Of a stretch of 58,660 nt of DNA, positions 8,665 through 17,205 are shown piece by piece; position 1 is the first letter of the stretch, and every line of letters starts with the position of its first letter. A model generated the notes under the pieces. That model had not been told where the DNA came from, made no database searches, and saw nothing but the letters and a program-made list of their open reading frames with translations. Location: assembly GCA_024644875.1 (NCBI GenBank), contig JAHEGY010000014.1, forward strand, positions 1-58,660. Reading direction: 5' to 3'. The translations under genes and the position numbers were made by a program. This stretch comes from Cyclobacteriaceae bacterium. GTDB lineage: Bacteria > Bacteroidota > Bacteroidia > Cytophagales > Cyclobacteriaceae.

Positions 8665-9699
8665 ATGGATATGACAAAATTCAGCAATACAGCCTATCTC
8701 ATTTTTATATCGGTATTTACTGTTTTATTGATGGCGAAGTGTCAATCACCCAAACCTATTGAAACGGATCTCAAAATTCCGGATGCTTTCGAGCAGAATA
8801 AAAGGCTCGGGGGTGGTGCAAACGTTGGAAGTATACTTTACCGTTGGGATACCTGGGATGAAGAACGTGAAAAGAAAGAACTCGATAAACAGAAAGCACT
8901 GGGGTTAAAAGGTGTTCGCATCAATACGCGTCCCTATCTCCATGCTGAAGAAGATCCACCCTATATTTTGTCAGCCAAATTTTTTGAACGGCTCGATTGG
9001 CTGATTAAGGAATCTCTTGACAGGGGATTTACCGTAATCATCGACCAGCATCAGTACCGGGTTATGGGGAAAGATCCCATGGGTTTGCACGATATATTTC
9101 TTGAAACATGGCGTCAGATTGCAGAACATTATAAAGATTATCCCGATAATGTCTATTTCGGATTATTAAATGAACCCAATAATAACCTGACACCTTATTT
9201 ATGGAATCACTTCCTAATGGATGTTTATGAAATTCTTCGAGAATCCAATCCAACCCGGACCCTTGTGATCGGGCCGGGTAACTGGAACAAGATATACGAA
9301 CTGGAAACACTTGAACTTCCGGAGGAGGACCGGAATATCATAGTGGAAATACATTTTTATAATCCCCACAGCTTTACCCACCAGGGTGTGGCTGGCCGGG
9401 AAACCGGTGTTGTCTGGCCTGCATCACCTGAAGAAATTAAGGCACTCGAAGATGAATTTAAATTTGCAGCAGAATGGGGGAAAAAGCATAACCGGCCATT
9501 GTTCCTTGGTGAATTTGGCGTGAATAAGGCTGCTGATGAGGAATCCGCTGCACGCTGGTTAAGAAGTGCCCGTGAACAAATGGAGAAACACAATATGAGC
9601 TGGTCGATGTGGAATTTGATGGGATCGAATTTTGGAATGTATGACGAGGAGAAAAAAGAATGGATTACAATTAGAAAGAATGCTGTATTATTGGAATAG
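8665..9699 (+). CDS. Glycoside hydrolase family 5-like endoglycanase
   Basis: A 344-residue secreted or membrane-anchored GH-A clan enzyme resembling GH5 cellulases and mannanases. Visible are 'GVRINTRPYL' (strand with the conserved Arg), 'VIIDQHQYR', the acid/base motif LLNEPNN (Glu 170), 'VEIHFYNPHSF' (His/Tyr before the nucleophile) and the nucleophile motif FLGEFGV (Glu 283), then the usual SMWNLMG tryptophan strand. The N-terminus is hydrophobic and ends LLMAKCQS; the Cys could be lipidated, but Lys before it is atypical. The first methionine at 8665 is followed by another at codon 3. The glycan is unknown; it likely works with the other glycosidases and the oxidoreductase/symporter genes downstream. 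Confidence 0.85.
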   Translation: MDMTKFSNTAYLIFISVFTVLLMAKCQSPKPIETDLKIPDAFEQNKRLGGGANVGSILYRWDTWDEEREKKELDKQKALGLKGVRINTRPYLHAEEDPPYILSAKFFERLDWLIKESLDRGFTVIIDQHQYRVMGKDPMGLHDIFLETWRQIAEHYKDYPDNVYFGLLNEPNNNLTPYLWNHFLMDVYEILRESNPTRTLVIGPGNWNKIYELETLELPEEDRNIIVEIHFYNPHSFTHQGVAGRETGVVWPASPEEIKALEDEFKFAAEWGKKHNRPLFLGEFGVNKAADEESAARWLRSAREQMEKHNMSWSMWNLMGSNFGMYDEEKKEWITIRKNAVLLE

Positions 9700-9875
9700 A
9701 TATCTTATAAGCATAAGAATAATTCAATTTTCAGAACAATGTCGATTTTGCTAAATCTTTGTTTCTACATCGATAAATTTAAACCAATTCAATAAGAGGT
9801 GAGGGAATGATACATCGATTCTAATAAATAACTTATGTACTTGTATTACAAATTCATTTTTTAATAACGAATACC

Positions 9876-11540
9876 ATGAATAATAAACTATTACTATTTT
9901 TAATACCTGTTCTGTTGGGCTGTACAGGGCACCAGGATAACTTAAAAAATCAAACTTCTACTATTCTGGTAACGAACCTTGTTACTAATGAAAAATACGG
10001 CGGCATTGGGTTTCATGTTATTTTTCATACGCGCAATCCAACTCAATGGCGCTATGAACAAGTATTTGCCAAGCGATGGCGTGAATTGAATCCCTCTTTC
10101 GCCAGGGTGACGGACAGTCCGAAATGGGGCAAAAAGGAACTCGACGATGCCTTCAGATATCTTGAGGTGATGAAAAACACCAATACGGAAATTTATTTAA
10201 CCTCATTTGGTGTCTCGTCCATTAATGAATATGCAGATGAATCGGATTATGTAAAAAAAGAGGTGGATAACATTGAATACCTTATTCAAGAAAAGGGATT
10301 TGATAACATCAATTACTATTGCATGACTAATGAGTTATCGGTGGATGAATGGGCTTCCATGGTGAAGAAAAATGAATTGGACCGGTTCAAAAGGATCCAT
10401 CAATTATTTTATGATGAATTCGGGAGAAGGGATCTTGATGTCAAATTGCTGGCTACAGATGCTTCCCCTTTCCAATATTGGCATACTATTGAATGGGCAG
10501 CTGAAAATATGGATGAGATCACCGGGATATATGGTGGACATCACTACATTAACAGCTATGACCTTGATGACCTTTCATTTTATGATTTTTTCCTTGACAA
10601 AATGAAATGGGGATCAAATCTTGCGAAAGATAAGAACAAAAAGTTCATCATGGGAGAATTCGGACCAAAACAGGGATCCTTTTTCATGGATTCCGTCTTT
10701 TACGATGGCTTGATTTATAACAATACCCCGCTTGAGCCTTATGTCGGAATTCAAATTGCCGAAGCAATTCTTGCGCAAATTAATGGAGGGATCTATGCCA
10801 GCAGTTATTGGACCTTCTGTGATATCCCTGGCATTCCACCAAGCCGCGAGTTTGGCTACCGCGTTAATAAATGGGGAGTATTCAAATGGTATTTTGATGA
10901 TCATACTACTAGACCAACATATTATGCGCTGGGATTATTGACCAGGTTTTTCAGAGGCCCCGCAGAAGTCTACAGTGTGAACTCTACTGACTCCCTTCTA
11001 CGTGTAAGTGCAATAAAAAACCTTGAAAACGGATCTCATTCCATCGCCGTCATCAACAGGCATCGGAATCCGCAACCCTTGGAACTTTCATTTGAGAATC
11101 ATATGATAAATAAAGATTTCAGGAAATATATATACGATCCTGAAAATATTCCATTTAACTATTTTGGAGATATGCAGGGTCATATTAAAAAAATATCCTT
11201 AAGTGGTAACCACTTCACTGATAGTGTTCCAGGATATTCACTTGTAGTTTATACTACCAATTACGATGAGGAACCTCCCGCCAGGGTAGAAGGCTTACAG
11301 GTGACAAAAAAGGAAGTAGATAAGCGCGACGCAAATGTTCTGACCTGGAATGCCAATATGGAATATGATTTTTGCTATTACCGAATATACAGATCACTCA
11401 ATGAAAATGTGGAAATCATTCCACGGAATCAGATCGCGTCAACTGTCAGCACTGAGCATGCCGATAAACGAATTCGCAATCTGCCGCAATATTTTTATAA
11501 AGTGGTTGCCGTAGATAAATCAGGGAATTGCAGCAAATAA
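9876..11540 (+). CDS. Lipoprotein GH-A clan glycosidase with C-terminal beta domains
   Basis: A 554-residue lipoprotein (lipobox PVLLGC, Cys 16). Residues about 40-350 look like a TIM-barrel glycosidase: a probable acid/base in MTNELSVDEW (Glu 153), 'GIYGGHHYI', and a probable nucleophile in FIMGEFGPK (Glu 261), followed by 'ASSYWTFCDI'. This layout fits GH39/GH30/GH79-like enzymes, and I cannot choose between them. A beta-sandwich follows (about 350-460), then a fibronectin type III-like domain at the C-terminus (PPARVEGLQVTKK ... YYRIYRS ... YFYKVVAVDKSGN). It is in the same orientation as the GH5 gene, 176 bases downstream. Confidence 0.75.
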   Translation: MNNKLLLFLIPVLLGCTGHQDNLKNQTSTILVTNLVTNEKYGGIGFHVIFHTRNPTQWRYEQVFAKRWRELNPSFARVTDSPKWGKKELDDAFRYLEVMKNTNTEIYLTSFGVSSINEYADESDYVKKEVDNIEYLIQEKGFDNINYYCMTNELSVDEWASMVKKNELDRFKRIHQLFYDEFGRRDLDVKLLATDASPFQYWHTIEWAAENMDEITGIYGGHHYINSYDLDDLSFYDFFLDKMKWGSNLAKDKNKKFIMGEFGPKQGSFFMDSVFYDGLIYNNTPLEPYVGIQIAEAILAQINGGIYASSYWTFCDIPGIPPSREFGYRVNKWGVFKWYFDDHTTRPTYYALGLLTRFFRGPAEVYSVNSTDSLLRVSAIKNLENGSHSIAVINRHRNPQPLELSFENHMINKDFRKYIYDPENIPFNYFGDMQGHIKKISLSGNHFTDSVPGYSLVVYTTNYDEEPPARVEGLQVTKKEVDKRDANVLTWNANMEYDFCYYRIYRSLNENVEIIPRNQIASTVSTEHADKRIRNLPQYFYKVVAVDKSGNCSK

Positions 11541-11614
11541 GATGAAACGAATGAAGCTATTTATGAAATAAAAATAAGATTTATTTAAAAATCATTTTGT
11601 GGCTAAAAAGGTCT

Positions 11615-11648
11615 TTGTTCGTATTCAACCCGAAGGGTTTGCGAACAA
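11615..11648. promoter_or_regulatory. Nested hairpin/palindrome before the oxidoreductase operon
   Basis: Arms TTGTTCG (11615-11621) and CGAACAA (11642-11648) enclose a second repeat AACCC-GAA-GGGTT (11627-11639). It lies 55 bases before the Tat-oxidoreductase ATG. It could be a regulator-binding site or an mRNA hairpin. There is no T run, so it is not an intrinsic terminator on the plus strand. Confidence 0.4.
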
Positions 11649-11702
11649 TCACGAATCAGGAAATTAAATGAAAATTGAAACTAAAATAAAAATACAATTA
11701 TT

Positions 11703-13061
11703 ATGAAAAATACAGAATCCCCAAACGTCTCACGGCGGCAGTTTATCAGGAAATCCGGATTACATGTTGCCGGTGCAACTGTTGCCTTAAACATACCTAC
11801 TATCATAACAACCCATGCAGCCCCTGACCAGCAAATAAATATTGGTCTGATCGGATGCGGTGGTCGTGGAACGGGTGCAGCCCTGGATGCTGTACATGCT
11901 GCCACCAACAGCATTTACCCGGATTCAGGATATCACACCGAGAATCCGGTTGAGGGTGCCCAGGCGACCCAGCAAAATGTAAAGATCGTGGCTATGGCAG
12001 ATGCACTGGAAGATCGGTTGAGATCCAGCCGTCAACAGTTTAAGAAAGTTGGTATGGAAATTAAAGATGAGCATTGTTTTGTCGGGTTCGATGCCTATAA
12101 GAAGCTACTGGAGATCCCTGAGATCAATTATGTTATCCTCGCTACTCCTCCACATTTTCGCCCTGTACAACTAAAGGCTGCGGTTGAAGCTGGCAAGAAT
12201 GTTTTTATAGAAAAACCTGCAGCTGTCGATACCAATGGGGTACATTCTATCATTGAATCCGGCGAAATAGCTAAAAAGAAGGGCCTTGCCATCGGAGCGG
12301 GTACACAGCGCCGCAGAGACAATTCCTTTAAAGAGATCGTCAAGCGCATCCATGAAGGTGAGATCGGCGATTTACGATCGGGCGTTACCCGCTGGCTGAT
12401 CGGGGAGCTATGGTACCTTGAGCCAAAAGCAGAATGGTCAGACATGGAAAACCAGCTAAGGAACTGGATGTATTATGAATGGCTTTCAGGAGACATCTTC
12501 GTTGAACAATTCATACATTCTATTGATCTGATGAACTGGGTCTGCCAGTCCACGCCAACTAAAGCGATTGGCCTGGGAGGAAGACAGGTAAGGACCGGAA
12601 GCACATTCGGCAACGCCTATGACCACTATTCGGTGCAATATGAATACCCGAATGATATCACCATTTTCTGCCTGGACCGGCAGATCAATGGCTGTGCCAA
12701 TTATATCGACGATGTATTTATTGGTGCCAAGGGGCGTGGACATTTTTCATATCAACATACTGGCATAACTATCAAGGATGGTGATTCCTGGCGATACCGT
12801 GGTGATAAGAATAATGCCTATCAGACAGAGCATGACGATCTCATCCACAGCATCCGGATCGGAGAACCCATCAATGAGGCCAAACAGGTAGCGGAATCTA
12901 CTATGACAGCTATTATGGGTCGGGAAGCAGCCTATAGTGGACAGGAAATAACCTGGGACCAGATGATGACAACCAAACAGGATTTCACACTTGATAAGTA
13001 TGAATTCGGGGATCTGCCAGTTGCACCGGTACCCATGCCAGGGAAATATAAGTTTAAATAA
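11703..13061 (+). CDS. Tat-exported Gfo/Idh/MocA family oxidoreductase
   Basis: A 452-residue NAD(P)-dependent sugar or inositol oxidoreductase of the Gfo/Idh/MocA family. The N-terminus has a full twin-arginine motif (SRRQFIRK) and a hydrophobic stretch ending THAAPD, so it is folded in the cytoplasm and exported, as in glucose-fructose oxidoreductase. The Rossmann motif is GLIGCGGRGTG, followed by the family motif FIEKPAAVD and a C-terminal domain with 'YEWLSGDIFVEQFIHSIDLMNW' containing the likely catalytic histidine. Spacing to the next gene is 14 bases, placing it in one operon with the cytoplasmic oxidoreductase and the symporter. The substrate is unknown; the adjacent glycosidases suggest a plant- or algal-derived sugar. 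Confidence 0.92.
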   Translation: MKNTESPNVSRRQFIRKSGLHVAGATVALNIPTIITTHAAPDQQINIGLIGCGGRGTGAALDAVHAATNSIYPDSGYHTENPVEGAQATQQNVKIVAMADALEDRLRSSRQQFKKVGMEIKDEHCFVGFDAYKKLLEIPEINYVILATPPHFRPVQLKAAVEAGKNVFIEKPAAVDTNGVHSIIESGEIAKKKGLAIGAGTQRRRDNSFKEIVKRIHEGEIGDLRSGVTRWLIGELWYLEPKAEWSDMENQLRNWMYYEWLSGDIFVEQFIHSIDLMNWVCQSTPTKAIGLGGRQVRTGSTFGNAYDHYSVQYEYPNDITIFCLDRQINGCANYIDDVFIGAKGRGHFSYQHTGITIKDGDSWRYRGDKNNAYQTEHDDLIHSIRIGEPINEAKQVAESTMTAIMGREAAYSGQEITWDQMMTTKQDFTLDKYEFGDLPVAPVPMPGKYKFK

Positions 13062-13064
13062 GAC

Positions 13065-13069
13065 GGAGG
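13065..13069 (+). promoter_or_regulatory. Shine-Dalgarno-like GGAGG before the second oxidoreductase
   Basis: GGAGG lies 6 bases before the ATG at 13076. Strong Shine-Dalgarno sequences are rare in Bacteroidota and other starts in this window lack one, so this site stands out. It may help reinitiation in the 14-base gap after the previous stop codon. Confidence 0.5.
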
Positions 13070-13075
13070 ATATTT

Positions 13076-14110
13076 ATGGATAACACAGGTATTGGAATAA
13101 TCGGGTGTGGAATCTGGGGTACAATTCACGCACAAACCTTCTCTACTTCACCGTATACCCGAATTGTATCAGTTTGCGACAAAGATAAGGATAAAGCTGA
13201 ACAATTATCCCAAAAATATGGTGCCAAAAAGTATACTACCAACTATCAGGAGGTTCTTTCCAATCCGGAGATATCCGCTGTATCGATAGCTACCCCGGAT
13301 CATACCCATACCCAGATCGTATTGGATGCGCTTAATGCAGGGAAGCACGTCCTGGTTGAAAAACCGCTGGCCACTTCTGTCAAAGAATGTAAGCAGATCC
13401 TTGCAGCACGCGATGCCTCAGATGCTATTTTGATGGTTGATTTCCACAATCATTGGAACATCCCATTTATACAGGTAAAGAAAATGGTTGACTCAGGAGA
13501 ATTGGGCGATTTACAAATGATAAATGTCAGATTAAATGACACAATATTCGTCCCGACAAAAATGTTGAGCTGGGCATCAAAGTCCTCACCCGTACATTTT
13601 CTTGGTAGCCATGTGGTTGACTTGATTCGATGGATTACAGGGGATGAGATAATAAAAGTGTACTCAGTCAGCCGATCAGAAGTACTCAGGAAAAAAGGTA
13701 TAGATACCCAGGATTTTTATCAATCCATACTTGAATTTTCCGGGGGAACTACGGCATATGTGGAGAACTGCTGGATCCTGGCTGAAAATTCACCCAATAT
13801 CTTCGAATTTAAAGGTGACTTTACAGGATCAAAAGGAAGCACATCTGTTAATGTAAGTCACCATCGAATGATTGAAAAATATACAGAGCAAGGGACCGGA
13901 TTCCCTGACGTTTCCGGTGTGGTTGACCGGTATGGTCAGGCCCTTGGATTCTGCACTGCATCCATTGAGCATTTCATAGATTGTGTCCGGAACAATAGCC
14001 AACCCCTGGTAACCGGCGAAGACGGATTGGTTGCCACCCAGGTTGTGGAGGCTATGGAAGAATCTGCCAGGACAGGTCATCCCGTTGATCTTCAAACCAT
14101 TATTGATTAA
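13076..14110 (+). CDS. Cytoplasmic Gfo/Idh/MocA family oxidoreductase
   Basis: A 344-residue NAD(P)-dependent dehydrogenase. The Rossmann motif GIIGCGIWGTIHA is at the N-terminus without any signal peptide, the family signature HVLVEKPLAT is near residue 100, and the C-terminal alpha/beta domain contains 'HFLGSHVVDLIRWITG' with the probable catalytic His/Asp region. The family includes inositol 2-dehydrogenase and many sugar dehydrogenases; the exact substrate cannot be read. The gene sits between the exported homologue and the symporter (gaps of 14 and 8 bases), so a plausible scheme is periplasmic oxidation, uptake, and further cytoplasmic oxidation. Confidence 0.93.
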   Translation: MDNTGIGIIGCGIWGTIHAQTFSTSPYTRIVSVCDKDKDKAEQLSQKYGAKKYTTNYQEVLSNPEISAVSIATPDHTHTQIVLDALNAGKHVLVEKPLATSVKECKQILAARDASDAILMVDFHNHWNIPFIQVKKMVDSGELGDLQMINVRLNDTIFVPTKMLSWASKSSPVHFLGSHVVDLIRWITGDEIIKVYSVSRSEVLRKKGIDTQDFYQSILEFSGGTTAYVENCWILAENSPNIFEFKGDFTGSKGSTSVNVSHHRMIEKYTEQGTGFPDVSGVVDRYGQALGFCTASIEHFIDCVRNNSQPLVTGEDGLVATQVVEAMEESARTGHPVDLQTIID

Positions 14111-14118
14111 GATCCAGG

Positions 14119-15555
14119 ATGACTAATACATTTGAATTCATTGATTGGGCTTTCATCATTGGATTTCTGATCGTCAGTTTATCGATCGGGTTGTTCGCAA
14201 GAAAACAGATTATAAATGTAGATGATTTTCTCCTTGTCGGCAGAAAGCTACGGTCATTCCGTGGGATCGCCACACTGGCCAGTACCGAGATGGGGCTGGT
14301 CACCATAATATACTTTTCAGAAGAAGCCTATTCAAATGGTTTTGTAGCCATACTGGCTGGGATCATTGCTGCCATAACCATGTGGATAATCGGGAAAACC
14401 GGATTTATTATCAAACATTTAAGATCGTTAGGTATAAGAACAGTACCTGAATATTTCGAAATGCGGTTCCGCCCAGGCGTGCGCTGGATTGCCGGAGTAT
14501 TAATATTTATTACCGGCATTCTGAACATGGGCATCTTTCTTCAGGTGGAAGGGCGGTTTCTTTCCATAGCAATGGGATTCCCGGCCCACACACTGCCCAT
14601 CATCATGGGAATCATTCTGGTAATTGTCGTGTCTTATACAATGCTTGGCGGGATGTACTCTGTAGTAATCACTGATATATTTCAGTTTATTGTATTACTC
14701 GCGGGGATAGTAATGATAAGCTATTATGCTTTTACACATGCAGGTGGATTTAGCGGCATGGTGAATTCAGTGCGGGTTCATTACGGTGATGCCGGATTCA
14801 ATCTAAGGGAAGCACCCAAATATGGCCTATTATTCATCTTATGGACAGCACTTTACTATACTGCCGGATGGTCCTCCTGGCAACCTGTGGTTCAACGTGT
14901 ATTCAGCATGAAAGATGGGGATACTGCCAAGAAGCTGTACAGGATAAGCAGCATTTTTATGTTTTTCCGGGCCTGCATGCCAATGTTGTGGGGTATCGCC
15001 GCCATTGCTGTTATTGGTATAATTCCGGATACGCAGACCGCGTTACCAAATATGTTGATACGCATTATACCTGCAGGCATGATCGGTTTTATAATGATCG
15101 GTTTCCTATCGGCATCCATGTCAACCTATGACAGTTATTTACTATCTTTCAGTGCCATATTAACCCAGGATATCGTGGTCCCGATACTTAAAAGCCCTAT
15201 CAATGGAAAAAGACGTATGCTGTTCATTCAGGTAGGTATCATTGTCATTGGTTTTTTCATTTATTTCTGGGGCATTTACTACAATTTTACAGAAACGGTT
15301 TTTCGATATATTGCCCTGACCGGATCACTGGCATTTGCCGGCACCCTCACTGCCCTGGTCGGAGGTATCTACTGGAAAAAAACCAGTACCACCGGGGCTT
15401 ATCTTGCCTTTATTGCCAGTGCAATCCCCCCATTGGTTTCAATGTTTTTACAAGAGATCAGTCCCACCAACGCCGGATTGCTCAGTTTCATATTAGCGCC
15501 ATTAAGCCTGGCAGCAGGATCCATCCTTTTTCCGGATAATAAAATTGAATCCTGA
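14119..15555 (+). CDS. Sodium:solute symporter (SSS family)
   Basis: A 478-residue inner-membrane carrier with about 13 predicted helices. Typical SSS features are 'VDDFLLVGRKLRSFRGIATLASTEMG' after the first helix, the GIRTVPEYFEMRF block, and 'YTMLGGMYSVVITDIFQFIVLL' in the middle, where the TD-x-Q motif is part of the sodium-coupled core. The family takes up sugars, inositol, sialic acid and similar solutes with Na+. Its ATG is 8 bases after the oxidoreductase stop, so it is the last gene of a three-gene operon and probably imports the sugar handled by the two dehydrogenases. Confidence 0.93.
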   Translation: MTNTFEFIDWAFIIGFLIVSLSIGLFARKQIINVDDFLLVGRKLRSFRGIATLASTEMGLVTIIYFSEEAYSNGFVAILAGIIAAITMWIIGKTGFIIKHLRSLGIRTVPEYFEMRFRPGVRWIAGVLIFITGILNMGIFLQVEGRFLSIAMGFPAHTLPIIMGIILVIVVSYTMLGGMYSVVITDIFQFIVLLAGIVMISYYAFTHAGGFSGMVNSVRVHYGDAGFNLREAPKYGLLFILWTALYYTAGWSSWQPVVQRVFSMKDGDTAKKLYRISSIFMFFRACMPMLWGIAAIAVIGIIPDTQTALPNMLIRIIPAGMIGFIMIGFLSASMSTYDSYLLSFSAILTQDIVVPILKSPINGKRRMLFIQVGIIVIGFFIYFWGIYYNFTETVFRYIALTGSLAFAGTLTALVGGIYWKKTSTTGAYLAFIASAIPPLVSMFLQEISPTNAGLLSFILAPLSLAAGSILFPDNKIES

Positions 15556-15703
15556 TAACGGGAACATAGAAACGATTTTATTTATATGACGACAGGGAAA
15601 ACAGAAATGATCATGTTTTTCCGATTACGTGAAACTAAAGCGATTATCCAATTTTTCTTAAGACAGGAAACTATATATTTATTGCATCCGGATGAATTCT
15701 TAT

Positions 15704-17137
15704 CTACTTTTTAAATTCCAGTTTAAAAACAACAGATCTTTTAAAGGAAGGTAAAGACATGCTTCCATCATTTATCTCCTGCGTAGACCAGGTGTCAGTC
15801 CAGGGATCATAGGCCCGGGGGTTTTCTATTTTTAAATCCCGAATAGAAGCAGCAAGATCAACAGAAAGATCCTGAAGCAATTCCGGTTGAATACCTTTCT
15901 CGAATTCCGTTCTCCAATCGTTATTTATATCCTTGCACCAGGCTATGAGGGTATTATTCCCTTTGAGTGCATAGATCCTTAATCTATCATGCGGTATCAT
16001 AACGGGCTCGAATCGCTCCCTTACAGGATCAATCCCTTTTACAGACTCCGCAAAACGGTCAAAAAGGTACCATTGATCAAACCTGTCAATGCATTGCCGC
16101 CACCACCAGGCATTTCCTGTACCTGCGGCCCCTGCAAAGAAAGGTGCAAATAACTGATCATGGTTAAGAACACCTACCGTATCCAGGTCATAGATCTCAG
16201 AATATCCTGTATGCTTTGGTTTTACAGCACCTGTTTCTGCTAAAACCACGGGTTTACCAGTGTTAAAGTTTAACATTTCCCGTACAGCTTCAGCGGCTAA
16301 TACATCAGCGGGGCCATGACACACATCCCATCTGGCTCCCAGGTCGAGGTAACGATGGACCTGGGTCACGTCATTTGTCTCAAGCAACATCATCGGCCGA
16401 TACATCTCCTCTCGGTAGCCTTCATAATCATAGCTGCCCAGGCTCTGGACGGCCAGGTTTTTAGGAAACAGTTTGTGTAGTTCAGGTAGCATTATCTTTG
16501 TCCACTCAAGGTAGTCCCCTTTTACACAGTTAACTTCATTCCATAGCTCCCAGGCGAAAATTTCAGGCCGGTCACCATACCTTTCCTGATAGAACTTTAA
16601 CTTTCGTTTGAACTGTTCATGCCCCTTCTCACTATCAATAAACTCTTCCATTGAGGTATAATATCCCCCATTCGCCACATTATGAATAATTTTATCAGAC
16701 CAACGGTTCCTTTCAGCCGGGCAATCCCTGAAATACTCCAGGCACATTTTAACCTTTATCCCATTTGTATAGCACAATTCCAGAAAACGGTCCAGGATTT
16801 TCGCCTTTTCCACATCATATTCCCCGCTTTTCACGTGTTCAATGTCCCAGAGAGACAGGCCAAGCCACACCCGGCAATAATTTATGCGGTTAGCCGCCAT
16901 GGTCAAGACCACCTCTTCCAGTTCATCTTCTTCAGGTGGATTCACGAGATTAAAGCCGTTGGGGATATATGTTGAACCATTGCTCAATTCAAAATAAGCC
17001 GGATTTTCAGTGCTTATCTGAACGTAGGCATCCTTATCATCAATCTCATCAGTTTCCTCTTTCACAGGAGTACACATTAGTAAGGCAGATAATATGAAAA
17101 GTGAGGAAATTCGTCTGATGTATCTATTTAAATACAT
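15704..17137 (-). CDS. GH5-like/GH-A clan glycosidase
   Basis: A 477-residue secreted protein. After a hydrophobic leader ending ALLMCTP (possible but atypical lipobox) comes a TIM barrel: 'NRINYCRVWLG', 'KVKMCLEYF', acid/base motif AWELWNEVN (Glu 201), 'DVTQVHRYLD' and nucleophile motif VVLAETGA (Glu 301), then AWWWRQCID. Residues about 370-477 form a beta-rich tail. The layout suits the mannanase/cellulase-like part of the GH-A clan, but the CAZy family is uncertain. It lies 68 bases downstream of the DoxX-fusion gene on the same strand and converges on the symporter operon. Confidence 0.78.
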   Translation of the reverse strand: MYLNRYIRRISSLFILSALLMCTPVKEETDEIDDKDAYVQISTENPAYFELSNGSTYIPNGFNLVNPPEEDELEEVVLTMAANRINYCRVWLGLSLWDIEHVKSGEYDVEKAKILDRFLELCYTNGIKVKMCLEYFRDCPAERNRWSDKIIHNVANGGYYTSMEEFIDSEKGHEQFKRKLKFYQERYGDRPEIFAWELWNEVNCVKGDYLEWTKIMLPELHKLFPKNLAVQSLGSYDYEGYREEMYRPMMLLETNDVTQVHRYLDLGARWDVCHGPADVLAAEAVREMLNFNTGKPVVLAETGAVKPKHTGYSEIYDLDTVGVLNHDQLFAPFFAGAAGTGNAWWWRQCIDRFDQWYLFDRFAESVKGIDPVRERFEPVMIPHDRLRIYALKGNNTLIAWCKDINNDWRTEFEKGIQPELLQDLSVDLAASIRDLKIENPRAYDPWTDTWSTQEINDGSMSLPSFKRSVVFKLEFKK

Positions 17138-17205
17138 ATCTAAAAGTTAAAAGTATGAGTATTTCAATAAGCGAATTCAAAAAATTACCGCTGTATTAAC
17201 ATGGA

